Source of the DNA: Rothia endophytica
Lineage (GTDB): Bacteria > Actinomycetota > Actinomycetes > Actinomycetales > Micrococcaceae
Assembly (NCBI RefSeq): GCF_928381505.1
Contig: NZ_CAKMSJ010000007.1
Span: forward strand, 1-64,000
Length of the DNA stretch: 64,000 bases
Reading direction: 5' to 3'
Below are positions 35,255 through 43,553 of the stretch, piece after piece. The translations under genes and the position numbers were made by a program. A model generated the notes under the pieces. It made no database searches. It had not been told where the DNA came from and saw nothing but the letters and a program-made list of their open reading frames with translations. Numbering within the stretch: the stretch's first letter is position 1; each line of letters starts with the position of its first letter.

Positions 35255-35326
35255 TACGCATCAATAACCGGTACCCACCGGGTAAACTCAGTAAACAGAC
35301 AACACGAACGCTCACTGGAGGCACCT

Positions 35327-36559
35327 TTGGCACAGCAGATCCCTCTGCACACCCTGCTGGGTGACCGTTATAAGGTCACCGCCCACGTACTTGAAACCGC
35401 AGACGGTGACACCATTCTTGACGGTGTTGATCAGATCCTTAACCGCAAGGTGTCCATCGTTGTGGCCTCTGCAGAGCACAGCTCACAGTTGGTGGCAAAT
35501 GCCCGCCAGTCAGCGTCCCTTTATCGCTCTTCGGTTCAGATTCTTGACCTCGGCAATGTTGAGGCACGGACCTACCTGGTGACTTCCCACGCTCGCCCAG
35601 ATACCTTGCTTGCTACGCTTCTCACCGAGGGTGGGGGCGAAGCGGAAGAATTCGGCGAAGAAATCTTCGGTGACACCGGCACTATGAGCGCCCCCAATAC
35701 CTATGTGGTGGCCAAGGATGCCAAAGCTCCGGTTGCCGGGGCCGGGGCAGCAGCCGCCGCTACCTCTATCTCAGCTACCCGTGCAGCAGCAGAGCCTGAA
35801 GTAGAGCCTGTAGAAGAGTATGAAGAATACGATGCAGAAGAAGACGGTTATTACGAAGGTGATGAACCGGCTGAACGCAACGGTGGCATGTGGGCTGTGG
35901 GTATCGCAGCGGTACTGGTCTTGGTCATTGGGGCCGGGGCAGTATTCACTTCGCTGGGCAATATGGTTAACCCAACTGAAACTCAGGACGCGCTGGGAAG
36001 TACCCAAACATCGGCCTCAGCTTCAGAGACTCCTCAGCAAACGGGCTCCCCCTCGCCCTCACCTTCTGCTACCGAAGAAAAGGAGCCTGCGGCTCCTCGT
36101 CTTGACGGTAATTTCACCCGCACAGTGCCTTCGTCAGCGGCCCTGATGTCTGAGTCTGACGGGACGCTGGGGCACCTTACAGATGGCAATGATGCAAGCA
36201 CCTGGGTTTCACTCGCTTTTGGCTCAGCTAACTTTGGTGGTCTCACCGATTCCTTCTATCTCTCCGCACCCCTGCGCGATGAGACCACGGTCAATTCGCT
36301 AACTATTAATCAGGTATCGGGCACTGGCGGTGCCTTCAATATTTTCGCTTCTGACGACGCTTCTATTAAGGGAGCTCAGCAGATTGGCTCCGGCACTTTT
36401 GCTGCCACCGGTGAAACCACTGTTGAACTGGATAAGGATGCTCAGGATGGAGACACCAAGTACATCATTGTTCAGTTCACCGAAGCACCCAGGTTAGCCC
36501 AGCCCATTGTTCAGGGTTACCCTTTCGGGCTGCGTCTTGCAGAGATTTCAATCAAATAA
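35327..36559 (+). CDS. MurJ-associated pseudokinase with one membrane helix and C-terminal beta domain
   Basis: A 410-aa protein. The first 100 or so residues resemble a degraded kinase N-lobe (LLGDRYKVTAHVLETADGDTIL, then RKVSIVVAS with the VAIK-like Lys41 region); no HRD or DFG catalytic motifs are visible. A Glu/Tyr-rich acidic linker (EEYEEYDAEEDGYYEGDE) precedes a membrane helix at about 188-209, and outside is a Ser/Pro linker and a discoidin-like beta domain (LGHLTDGNDASTWVSLAFG). In mycobacteria the same modules are fused to MviN and regulate it. TTG start with GGAGG upstream. Confidence 0.8.
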   Translation: MAQQIPLHTLLGDRYKVTAHVLETADGDTILDGVDQILNRKVSIVVASAEHSSQLVANARQSASLYRSSVQILDLGNVEARTYLVTSHARPDTLLATLLTEGGGEAEEFGEEIFGDTGTMSAPNTYVVAKDAKAPVAGAGAAAAATSISATRAAAEPEVEPVEEYEEYDAEEDGYYEGDEPAERNGGMWAVGIAAVLVLVIGAGAVFTSLGNMVNPTETQDALGSTQTSASASETPQQTGSPSPSPSATEEKEPAAPRLDGNFTRTVPSSAALMSESDGTLGHLTDGNDASTWVSLAFGSANFGGLTDSFYLSAPLRDETTVNSLTINQVSGTGGAFNIFASDDASIKGAQQIGSGTFAATGETTVELDKDAQDGDTKYIIVQFTEAPRLAQPIVQGYPFGLRLAEISIK

Positions 36560-36603
36560 TCAACTCTTGTTAGTTGTTTACAGCAACTAAGAACCTCCAA
36601 GCA

Positions 36604-36633
36604 GGGGCGGGCTACCTGAAGGTAGCCCGCCCC
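36604..36633. terminator. GC-rich hairpin after the pseudokinase gene
   Basis: GGGGCGGGCTACC, loop TGAA, GGTAGCCCGCCCC: 13 perfect base pairs. No U-tract follows on either strand (the plus strand continues GGCTTCGTCCAAAAAAAA), so it is a strong hairpin that may act as a terminator or processing barrier before trxB. Confidence 0.55.
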
Positions 36634-36816
36634 GGCTTCGTCCAAAAAAAATATATAGGGGCTGGTCTGCATCATCTCTTGGGGGCATATCTAGGTGGTA
36701 AGGCCACAGCAAAGTTTCCGCTCGCTGTTGTAGGTGCTCAGGGTAGGGAATAATGAGGGGTAAAGCTCCGTTGCAGTAGAAAGCAACGAAGAAAAGCAAA
36801 CGTCTCAGGAGAACAT

Positions 36817-37845
36817 ATGAGCGAGAATGCACTCGGCAGCATTTTTGGCGGCGCGGCAGGCAGCCTTAACCTTGGCACCACCACAGCCAGCGAACCCGCA
36901 TCAGGGCCTAACGGTGACGGCACTGTACACAACGTCATCATTGTAGGCTCAGGCCCTGCAGGCTACACAGCAGCTATTTATACAGCCCGTGCTAACCTCT
37001 CCCCTCTTCTTTTCGCCTCTTCCATTTCACCCGGTGGCGATCTTATGACTACCACCGAGGTCGAGAACTTTCCCGGCTTTATCGAGGGAATCCAGGGCCC
37101 TGAACTCATGACCAATATCGGGGCTCAGGCAGAACGATTTGGTGCCGATATTCGCTACGAGGATGTCGCCTCTGTTGAGCTCGAGGGGCCGGTAAAGAAG
37201 GTCGTACTGACCGATGGCTCAGTGTTCCTAGCTAAGACGGTCATCGTGTCTACTGGCTCTGAATACCGCAAGCTGGGTGTGGACGGCGAGCAGCGCCTCT
37301 CAGGCCACGGTGTGTCATGGTGTGCAACCTGTGACGGTTTCTTCTTCAAAGAAAAAGCGTTGGCTGTTATCGGTGGTGGAGATTCAGCTTTTGAAGAGGC
37401 ACTCTTCCTCACTTCTTTTGCTTCCAAGGTTTACCTAGTACACCGCCGCGACACCTTCCGCGCTTCAGACATCATGCAGAAGCGTGCACTGGCCCACGAA
37501 AAAATTGAAATCATTCTGGACTCCGAAGTTAAGACCATTAATGGTGAGGACAAGGTTTCCAGCCTTACTCTGACCAACGTCAAGACCGGGGCTGAGACCC
37601 AGCTCGAGGTCGAAGGTGTCTTTGTTGCCATTGGCTCTGATCCCCGCACCGACCTGGTCAAGGACCAGCTAGAGCTGAGCGATGCAGGAACCATCGCAGT
37701 CCAAGGCCGTTCTTCACGCACCTCTATTGACGGTGTATTCGCTGCTGGGGATGTTATTGACCCCACTTACCGCCAGGCTATTACTGCAGCCGGTTCAGGT
37801 TGTGTTGCAGCAATCGATGCTCAGCATTATCTAGAGTCCCTCTAA
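36817..37845 (+). CDS. trxB: Thioredoxin reductase
   Basis: A 342-aa flavoenzyme that reduces thioredoxin with NADPH. FAD site VIIVGSGPAGYTAAIYTARA (about 40-59), redox pair C169/C172 in SWCATCDGFF, NADPH site VIGGGDSAFEEALFL, and C-terminal FAAGDVIDPTYRQAITAAGSGC (core FAAGDV). An extra N-terminal segment of about 35 residues (SIFGGAAGSLNLGTTTASE) precedes the usual start and is not typical of TrxB. CAGGAG lies before the ATG. It is followed 37 bp on by trxA. Confidence 0.96.
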   Translation: MSENALGSIFGGAAGSLNLGTTTASEPASGPNGDGTVHNVIIVGSGPAGYTAAIYTARANLSPLLFASSISPGGDLMTTTEVENFPGFIEGIQGPELMTNIGAQAERFGADIRYEDVASVELEGPVKKVVLTDGSVFLAKTVIVSTGSEYRKLGVDGEQRLSGHGVSWCATCDGFFFKEKALAVIGGGDSAFEEALFLTSFASKVYLVHRRDTFRASDIMQKRALAHEKIEIILDSEVKTINGEDKVSSLTLTNVKTGAETQLEVEGVFVAIGSDPRTDLVKDQLELSDAGTIAVQGRSSRTSIDGVFAAGDVIDPTYRQAITAAGSGCVAAIDAQHYLESL

Positions 37846-37882
37846 ATCTTCCCTCAGTTTCCCTTTAGAAAGGATCGACCCA

Positions 37883-38203
37883 ATGGCACAGCAAGTAACA
37901 GATGCAACCTTCTCAGATGAGGTTCTACGCTCTGACAAGCCGGTTATCGTTGATTTCTGGGCAGAATGGTGCGGCCCCTGCCGCATGGTTGGCCCCGTCA
38001 TTGATCAGATTGGCGAGGAGTACGGCGACAAGGTCAAGGTACTCAAGCTGGATGTTGAGAACAACCCGGCCACCGCCATGAAGTATGGCATCACTTCTAT
38101 CCCGGCAATTTATGTTTTCAAGGACGGTGAAGTAGCTAAACAGACCGTTGGCGCTAAGCCTAAGGCTGCTTTAGAACAGGAATTTGCAGAGTTCCTGAAG
38201 TAG
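37883..38203 (+). CDS. trxA: Thioredoxin
   Basis: A 106-aa thioredoxin with the active site WAEWCGPCRM (C30/C33), the cis-proline loop GITSIPAIYVF and the usual length. It is reduced by TrxB, encoded just upstream, and supplies electrons for protein disulfide and ribonucleotide reduction. AGAAAGGAT precedes the ATG. A strong intrinsic terminator closes the operon. Confidence 0.97.
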   Translation: MAQQVTDATFSDEVLRSDKPVIVDFWAEWCGPCRMVGPVIDQIGEEYGDKVKVLKLDVENNPATAMKYGITSIPAIYVFKDGEVAKQTVGAKPKAALEQEFAEFLK

Positions 38204-38218
38204 TAGCTGCATTACAAG

Positions 38219-38251
38219 AGAGGCGCCCCGGCTCAGCCGGGGCGCCTCTTT
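38219..38251 (+). terminator. Intrinsic terminator after trxA
   Basis: AGAGGCGCCCCGGC pairs with GCCGGGGCGCCTCT around a 3-nt loop, followed by TTTGC. A strong GC-rich stem 16 bp after the trxA stop. Confidence 0.85.
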
Positions 38252-38331
38252 GCTGATTGAGACCGCAAGGTTTATTTATAGGTAGCAAACCGTGAACGAG
38301 CACGATGGCAGCAAGCTGCCACTCTCACCGG

Positions 38332-38347
38332 TGTTTCACGTGAAACA
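38332..38347. promoter_or_regulatory. parS centromere site
   Basis: An exact 16-bp palindrome TGTTTCACGTGAAACA, the consensus ParB-binding site. Intergenic, between trxA and the SdpI-like gene, about 8 kb from dnaA. ParB loads here and spreads for chromosome segregation. Confidence 0.93.
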
Positions 38348-38374
38348 TCTGTTTTTCTGAGATGTACCCCTACC

Positions 38375-38761
38375 CTACTCTTCGCCACTAAACGCTTCTC
38401 TAGACGAAATGTTCTTGGCAGCCGTATTAGCTACCCTAGCCGACCACAACAAGAGGGAGATAGTGGCGATGTATCCTAGGGCAGTCAGAGCAAAAGCTAT
38501 AGAGAATTGCTGAACTAAACACATAATCACTGCACAGACGAGCAAGAAAAGCCCTACCCGAGCTGCCAAGGAAACCAATGGCGCAGCCACTTCGTGGGCC
38601 TTCTGCCATGCTCGATCGCTAGCAAGGGTGTGCCTTGTCTTGATACCAATCAGCGAATTTCTGGAAAGCTGACCTGTTTTCATAGGCGAGCTCAGCCCCA
38701 TCAAGGTCAGCGAAACTAACAGCAGCCCACCCATGAAGGGCAGAGTATCAATGAGGTTCAT
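38375..38761 (-). CDS. SdpI-family membrane protein
   Basis: A 128-aa protein with an N-terminal membrane segment (LPFMGGLLLVSLTLMGL) and two more after the SdpI motif LIGIKTRHTLASDRAWQKAH. SdpI is the immunity protein against the Bacillus SDP toxin, but many relatives in Actinobacteria have no known toxin. No SDP-like toxin gene is visible nearby. The low-GC, short-gene context suggests an accessory island between trxA and parB. Confidence 0.85.
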   Translation of the reverse strand: MNLIDTLPFMGGLLLVSLTLMGLSSPMKTGQLSRNSLIGIKTRHTLASDRAWQKAHEVAAPLVSLAARVGLFLLVCAVIMCLVQQFSIAFALTALGYIATISLLLWSARVANTAAKNISSREAFSGEE

Positions 38762-38834
38762 ATATTAATTCTCTTATCAGTTTTTTCTCTGGATATTTTT
38801 TTCTAATAATAGTCGGTCAAAACAGGACACATAT

Positions 38835-39293
38835 TCAAGATCTATATATAACTCTAAATTCTTCAAAGATTATTTCTGATTCTTCAGTAAATTCCAGACC
38901 AGACTTATGAGCTATTTCTTTAAAGAATTCTAAATGATTGTTTTGCCATGATGCGAGGTTTTTATCTTCACCCTCTTTGGAACAGAGAGCAAAATCCACC
39001 TCATCAAAGGGCAGTCTATGCACAGCATGAGTTTCAATGACGCAGCTAGGTTGGCCGTGCTCGTTGAGAACGATGGATAAAGAACCCGGCTCTGGTATTG
39101 GGGTTTCGGTAGCTTCGTATTCGAACACAGCAGAGGAAGTTGAAGTCTTCTCTCCAGCAAGAATCAAACTCAGCAAGTGAGCAGCCTGATGCGAGCTGGA
39201 GCCGAAAGCGAAAGCACCATAACAGTCCGTGTTTGACGGTAAATCGGAGTCTTCCAGGAACCTTTCCCAGTAGTTGTGTATATGCCGCTCCAT
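38835..39293 (-). CDS. ASCH-domain protein
   Basis: A 152-aa protein with an ASCH domain: the pattern YGAFAFGSSSHQAAHLLSLILAGEKTSTSSAVF (core LILAGEKTSTSS), then GSLSIVLNEHGQPSCVIETH and a C-terminal EFRVI. ASCH domains have a PUA-like fold that binds RNA or modified nucleosides; a few related proteins are small amidohydrolases. The function here is unknown. It reads in the same direction as the SdpI-like gene, 73 bp upstream of it. Confidence 0.88.
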   Translation of the reverse strand: MERHIHNYWERFLEDSDLPSNTDCYGAFAFGSSSHQAAHLLSLILAGEKTSTSSAVFEYEATETPIPEPGSLSIVLNEHGQPSCVIETHAVHRLPFDEVDFALCSKEGEDKNLASWQNNHLEFFKEIAHKSGLEFTEESEIIFEEFRVIYRS

Positions 39294-39412
39294 TTCATCC
39301 TTTCATGAATAAACACATAAAGAAGTTGCTTTTATAGCGAGGGAAGCAGGAATCCAAATGGAAGTCTGGGCATCTTCTAGATTGTAATCTTTGTGTTACC
39401 AAGAGTTTCTAA

Positions 39413-39428
39413 TGTTTCACGTGAAACA
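39413..39428. promoter_or_regulatory. parS centromere site
   Basis: Exact TGTTTCACGTGAAACA in the 140-bp gap between the ASCH-domain gene and the next small membrane protein gene. Second perfect parS in the window. Confidence 0.93.
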
Positions 39429-39433
39429 CGTAT

Positions 39434-39709
39434 TTAGCGATTATCTATAGGAGGTTTGCCAGGATCATATTCAAGGGAAACTGAATGACTAGAGTTGAAG
39501 TTTGGGTTATCAATCTGCGAGACAGTGCCTGATGCAGCAGATCCGTAGAGTGTAATGGGTGCTGCAAGAGCCTCACCCGCAATCTCAACCTTATTTTTAG
39601 CGTCCATTACCCTCTTTCCCCTAAGTGCTCTGCGTTGAACCCAAAAGATAGCTAAGAACAAGGGGGTGAGTGACAACATAATAATCGCTAGAAAAATTAA
39701 AATTTCCAT
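39434..39709 (-). CDS. Small single-pass membrane protein, unknown
   Basis: A 91-aa protein: one N-terminal membrane segment (ILIFLAIIMLSLTPLFLAIFW), a basic stop-transfer (QRRALRGKR) and a short polar tail with a beta-like stretch (ALAAPITLYGSAASGTVSQ). I start it at MEILIFLA (39709), with GAGGT upstream, not eight codons earlier. No family recognised. The tail could resemble DUF3592-type proteins, but the match is weak. Confidence 0.55.
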   Translation of the reverse strand: MEILIFLAIIMLSLTPLFLAIFWVQRRALRGKRVMDAKNKVEIAGEALAAPITLYGSAASGTVSQIDNPNFNSSHSVSLEYDPGKPPIDNR

Positions 39710-40240
39710 TTTGACCTCACTTTTGAAAATCATACCAATCTATAACAGGTGAGGCAATAGCATCACAAAAAAGGATGAAACCCTAAAATAAAACTATAAA
39801 TTATCGCGTATTTTATTTTAAGTAGCTACATCAAGAATTATTTATAAAGAAAAAATATACTAAGTAAAATAGAAAATTATTCATTAAATAATTTTCTAAT
39901 GAGACAGGACGCCAAGGAGCTATTCTTTTTCTCTCAGCCTACTTCATCCATGCAGTGATTCATGCCAGCATTGTTAGTCATCTTCTTCCCCCTGCTTTCA
40001 CCAAGGTGGTAAAACATCGGTGAGAAATTGAGAGCGTTATGGGCAAAAGAGAGGTTTTAGGGCTTTGATGCCGAAAATTGAGCCCGTAGATAGCTTTCTA
40101 AGAGAGTTTCAGGGAAACCCTGAAGTAAATAGACATGCTGTGCTACCACAGGCTCGCAGAAGGCGTTCTAAGCGTTTTTTACCCTCAAAAGCCCTGAATA
40201 TAGATCACCAGGCCATGTCGAATGGGGTCTTGAACTAAAA
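39710..40240. other. Intergenic, AT-rich, palindrome and possible remnant ORF
   Basis: About 39780-39900 is strikingly A/T-rich and holds an 11-bp-arm palindrome, AGAAAATTATT-CATTA-AATAATTTTCT (39871-39897). The rest holds a 56-codon frame on the plus strand (40068-40238, starting MPKIEPVDSFLREFQGN) with no RBS and no recognisable relatives. I see no gene I would support. Confidence 0.4.
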
Positions 40241-40267
40241 ATCGCCCCGCTTAACGAGCGGGGCGAT
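40241..40267 (-). terminator. Intrinsic terminator after parB
   Basis: ATCGCCCCGC pairs with GCGGGGCGAT around TTAACGA. On the minus strand it is followed by TTTTTAGTTC. It lies 16 bp beyond the parB stop. Confidence 0.88.
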
Positions 40268-40283
40268 TCAAAGTACATGGATT

Positions 40284-41378
40284 CTATTTTTTGCGCTGAG
40301 GGGTCATCACATCAACGATTCGGTTCAAATCATCAACCGATGCAAACTCGATAGTCATTTTTCCCTTGCGGGCACCCAGATTAATCTTCACCGTAGTATC
40401 GAGTCGGTCTGCCAGTAAATCAGCTATAGAGTCCAAACGTTCAGAGTGGCTCTGTGGAGCAGGCTTCTTGCGGTCTTTCTTCGCTTCTTTACCGCTTTCC
40501 TGAGCAACAAGTTCCTCCACCGCTCGCACAGACAAGCCTTCATTCACTATCTTTTGCGCGAGGGTTTCAATATCACTTGCCTTTCGCAGGCTAAGTAAAG
40601 CGCGTGCATGACCTGAAGATAGCGTGCCTGAAGCTACTCTGCGCTGCACCAGAGCAGGCAGTTTGAGGAGACGAATAGTATTAGAAATCTGTGGTCGTGA
40701 TCGACCAATGCGCTGCGCCAGTTGCTCCTGCGTCGTCCCAAATTCATCGAGTAGCTGCTGATAGGCGGCAGCTTCTTCAATGGGGTTAAGTTGGGAGCGG
40801 TGTAGGTTCTCCAACAGTGCATCACGCAACAGGTCCTGGTCCTGAGTGTCGCGAATAATAGCTGGAATGGTTGTTAGACCGGCTTGTTGGGTAGCTCGCC
40901 ATCGGCGCTCACCCATAATGAGTTCGTAGGTCTGCTCACCTTTTTCACGGCTGGGGCGAACAACAATAGGCTGCAGGACACCTATCTCCTTAATGGAGTG
41001 CACGAGTTCCTGCATATCGTGCTCATCGAAGTCAGTTCGTGGCTGTTTGCGGTTAGGGTGAATATCTGAGACATCTAGCGTTGCAAAGCTAGCTCCGGGT
41101 ACCGGGAGCAACCCGGGAGCAGCATTTGCTGTTTCGTCACCAAAGAAAAAGTCCACGGGTCTACGAGATGAACTCGAAGAACGCAAAGCAGCGCCCATGT
41201 CTGCACGTTTTTTCTTAGATGTTTCACGTGAAACGTCTGCGCCCCGCGCACTTGTACTAACCTTCTGGTTTTGATCGCCAGGCTGTTCCTCCACTGGCTC
41301 TTGACGCTCAGTGACTGGTTTGCTCTCGGGAATCAAGGCACCCAATCCCCTACCTAGTCCACGCTTCTTCTCTGCCAC
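40284..41378 (-). CDS. parB: Chromosome partitioning protein ParB
   Basis: A 364-aa ParB clamp protein. N-terminal [16 protein letters not shown] is the ParA-activating tail; then [16 protein letters not shown], the CTP-binding box [11 protein letters not shown], the helix-turn-helix ([20 protein letters not shown]) and the C-terminal dimerisation domain. I set the start at GTG 41378, with GGAGG upstream; a longer frame to 41435 has no family similarity. One near-perfect parS lies inside its own gene at 41220. ParB binds parS, spreads with CTP and guides origin segregation with ParA. Confidence 0.97.
   Translation of the reverse strand: MAEKKRGLGRGLGALIPESKPVTERQEPVEEQPGDQNQKVSTSARGADVSRETSKKKRADMGAALRSSSSSRRPVDFFFGDETANAAPGLLPVPGASFATLDVSDIHPNRKQPRTDFDEHDMQELVHSIKEIGVLQPIVVRPSREKGEQTYELIMGERRWRATQQAGLTTIPAIIRDTQDQDLLRDALLENLHRSQLNPIEEAAAYQQLLDEFGTTQEQLAQRIGRSRPQISNTIRLLKLPALVQRRVASGTLSSGHARALLSLRKASDIETLAQKIVNEGLSVRAVEELVAQESGKEAKKDRKKPAPQSHSERLDSIADLLADRLDTTVKINLGARKGKMTIEFASVDDLNRIVDVMTPQRKK
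41220..41235. promoter_or_regulatory. parS site inside parB
   Basis: TGTTTCACGTGAAACG, 15 of 16 bases of the consensus, in codons for VSRET of the ParB linker (sense strand reads GAC GTT TCA CGT GAA ACA-like). Same peptide word as in ParA. Confidence 0.85.
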
Positions 41379-41554
41379 GGGCAACCTCCAAAATGCTAGA
41401 AACTCTGCTTCTAAGTGTAGTGGAGTATCTGCCAAATAGGGTTTCCTGAGAAGCCGGTCGAGGGGAAAGCCCGATAATCCTTAGATGGATCAAAGTCATT
41501 TGGTTTCTACTGCACCTGCCGCACCATCTACATCTCAAAAGTGCCCTTAAATAA

Positions 41555-41594
41555 GCTACCGGTTCCCTCTATTTCTATAAAGGGAACCGGTAGC
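41555..41594 (-). terminator. Hairpin between parA and parB
   Basis: GCTACCGGTTCCCT (41555-41568) pairs with AGGGAACCGGTAGC (41581-41594) around a 12-nt AT-rich loop. On the minus strand TTATTTAAG follows. It sits 31 bp after the parA stop and suggests that parA and parB can be transcribed separately. Confidence 0.7.
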
Positions 41595-41625
41595 ATCAAA
41601 TAATCTATAAACAGTTGATAAAAGT

Positions 41626-42621
41626 TTATATGCGGTGCGCTATCTCTATTGCAGCCTTGAGATAGGCAAGTGCACCAGTAGATTGAGGGTCGTAACTCAT
41701 GACCGTTTGCTGGTAACTGGGAGCCTCAGAGACACGGACTGAGCGGGGGATGACGGCCTCCAGCACCTCCTTAGGGAAATGTTCCCTCACTTCTTCAGCC
41801 ACCTGGGACGAGAGGTTGGTGCGGCCATCATACATCGTTAGCACAATTGTGCTGACGTGAAGATCGGCATTCAGATGCTTTTGAATCATGGAAATATTCT
41901 TGAGAAGTTGACTCAGACCTTCAAGAGCGTAGTATTCGCACTGAATAGGAATGAGAACTTCTTGAGATGCTACAAAAGCGTTAATAGTAAGCAGCCCCAA
42001 ACTGGGTGGGCAGTCGATGAAAATATAGTCTAGACGCGCTTCCCCATTAGCTTCACGTGCCGCCGCGTAATCAGATAGGGCATTTTTGAGTCGGTTTTCA
42101 CGAGCTACTAGGGATACCAGTTCGATCTCAGCTCCGGCTAAATCTATATTTGCCGGTACGCACCATAGATTCTCTATATCGGGGCAGGGTTTGACGATTT
42201 CAATAAGGGGCTTTTCATCGATGAGGGCATCGTAGGTTGAAGGGACTTCAACGCCGTGCTCAATCCCGAGAGCAGTTGAAGCATTTCCCTGAGGGTCATT
42301 GTCAATAACAAGTACGTTCATACCCTTTGTGGCAAGCGCAGCGGCAAGATTGACTGCGGTTGAAGTCTTCCCCACTCCGCCTTTCTGATTAGAAATAGCA
42401 AAGATTCGGGTGTTCTGAGGCCTCTTCAAAGTCTCCTGAGATAGGGCCTCAAATTGCTGTTTACTGCTATCGCTTTTCTGCAGGGACGAGCTTACTCTCT
42501 CTAGCTTTTCACGTGTTTCACGTGAAACATGAGAGCCTCGATCGGGCTTGCTGGCAGCAGCGGGCTCGGGCGGTAAACCAAAGTCAGGAATATTAGCTGG
42601 CATATTGGGATTTGTCGGCAT
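41626..42621 (-). CDS. parA: Chromosome partitioning ATPase ParA
   Basis: A 331-aa Walker-type ATPase. The deviant Walker A KGGVGKTSTAVNLAAAL lies at about 82-98, then VLVIDNDPQGNASTALG, FIDCPPSLGLLTINAF and VPTIVLTMYDGRTNLS-like region (TIVLTMYDGRTNLSSQV). The N-terminal 75 residues are a basic, disordered extension typical of actinobacterial ParA/Soj. GAGGGGG precedes the ATG. A perfect parS is embedded in the extension. ParA forms a nucleoid-bound gradient that pulls ParB-parS complexes toward the cell pole. Confidence 0.97.
   Translation of the reverse strand: MPTNPNMPANIPDFGLPPEPAAASKPDRGSHVSRETREKLERVSSSLQKSDSSKQQFEALSQETLKRPQNTRIFAISNQKGGVGKTSTAVNLAAALATKGMNVLVIDNDPQGNASTALGIEHGVEVPSTYDALIDEKPLIEIVKPCPDIENLWCVPANIDLAGAEIELVSLVARENRLKNALSDYAAAREANGEARLDYIFIDCPPSLGLLTINAFVASQEVLIPIQCEYYALEGLSQLLKNISMIQKHLNADLHVSTIVLTMYDGRTNLSSQVAEEVREHFPKEVLEAVIPRSVRVSEAPSYQQTVMSYDPQSTGALAYLKAAIEIAHRI
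42514..42529. promoter_or_regulatory. parS site inside parA
   Basis: Exact TGTTTCACGTGAAACA within parA, where the sense strand encodes HVSRET. Coding parS sites in the parA N-terminal extension are common in Actinobacteria. Confidence 0.93.
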
Positions 42622-42730
42622 TGCTGCCCCCTCTTGAATTGATGATTACATCTCCTGCTACTAGGGTACCTGCAGTTGGCACCGGGCGCATTGATAGGTT
42701 ATTAATCAGTTTATTATGTTTGTTTTTCGA

Positions 42731-42746
42731 TGTTTCACATGAAACA
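42731..42746. promoter_or_regulatory. Degenerate parS site upstream of parA
   Basis: TGTTTCACATGAAACA differs from the consensus only at one central base (CATG for CGTG), leaving an imperfect palindrome. It lies about 110 bp upstream of the parA start and could also affect its promoter. Confidence 0.75.
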
Positions 42747-42852
42747 TATGGAACAGTCAAATTTCAAACCAGAAGGATCCTCCGTGTAATCACGGCTCCA
42801 GAGCAACCAGGTGAGCAGATGGTTCTTGGTCAATCTAAAAGCTGCATGACAC

Positions 42853-42889
42853 AAAAAGCCCGGAACCTCGATCGAGGTTCCGGGCTTTT
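42853..42889. terminator. Bidirectional intrinsic terminator after rsmG
   Basis: A perfect 36-bp palindrome at 42854-42889: AAAAGCCCGGAACCTCGA followed by its reverse complement, with A and T runs at both ends, so it can act on both strands. It closes the rpmH-to-rsmG operon. Confidence 0.9.
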
Positions 42890-42900
42890 ATCAAGAGGGG

Positions 42901-43551
42901 CTAGAGGGTCACACGGACGACCGTGGTGGGTTCTTCCAATAGATTCTCGCCAGCGAGCAGGATTTCAGTTTCCCTAGCGCCGTATTTATTGAGTTTCTTC
43001 TTTGCCTTAGTGATTTCTTCGGCAGCCGTACGTCCCTTGAGAGCGAGTAGCTGGCCGGTACCACGAAGGATCGGCAAGGTGATATCCAGCAGCCCTACCA
43101 GAGCCGATACGGCACGAGCAGTCACGTAATCTGCTTCAACGTAGCCTACGGCCTGCTCAGCGCGCGAGCGCATAATATCCACATTCTCTAGCCCCAGGTC
43201 TTCAACAATCTCGGTAAGCCAGATAACGCGGCGCTCCAGTGGCTCAATCAGGGTGAGTGTCAGATCGGGGCGGGCAATGGCCAGGCAGAGCCCCGGAAGG
43301 CCTGCACCGGAGCCTACATCCGCTACCTTTGCCCCCTCTTCAATGAGTTCCTGCACCACAGCACAGTTAAGGACGTGACGCTCCCATAGGCGGGGGACCT
43401 CTCGGGGGCCGATAAGCCCCCGCTCAATGCCGCTGGTGGCTAGATGCTCCACATAGCGCTGCGCGACCGGCAGACGGTCTCCAAAGACCTTCTGCGCCGC
43501 TTCTAGGGCGTCCCCAGAGAGTACGGGGAGTTCTGTGCTCATATCGCTCAC
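42901..43551 (-). CDS. rsmG: 16S rRNA (guanine527-N7)-methyltransferase
   Basis: A 216-aa RsmG (GidB) that methylates G527 of 16S rRNA with SAM; its loss gives low-level streptomycin resistance. SAM-binding motif VADVGSGAGLPGLCLAIARP, then LTLIEPLERRVIWLTEIV and ADYVTARAVSAL. The GTG start overlaps the jag stop region (GGAGGCGTAATCGTG). Final gene of the rpmH-rnpA-yidD-yidC-jag-rsmG operon, 12 bp before a strong bidirectional terminator. Confidence 0.96.
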   Translation of the reverse strand: MSDMSTELPVLSGDALEAAQKVFGDRLPVAQRYVEHLATSGIERGLIGPREVPRLWERHVLNCAVVQELIEEGAKVADVGSGAGLPGLCLAIARPDLTLTLIEPLERRVIWLTEIVEDLGLENVDIMRSRAEQAVGYVEADYVTARAVSALVGLLDITLPILRGTGQLLALKGRTAAEEITKAKKKLNKYGARETEILLAGENLLEEPTTVVRVTL

Positions 43552-43553
43552 GA

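Noticed and set aside
40068..40238. 56-codon frame starting MPKIEPVDSF
   Set aside because: No RBS, no homology recognised, overlaps the approach to the parB terminator. Mentioned only in the intergenic entry.
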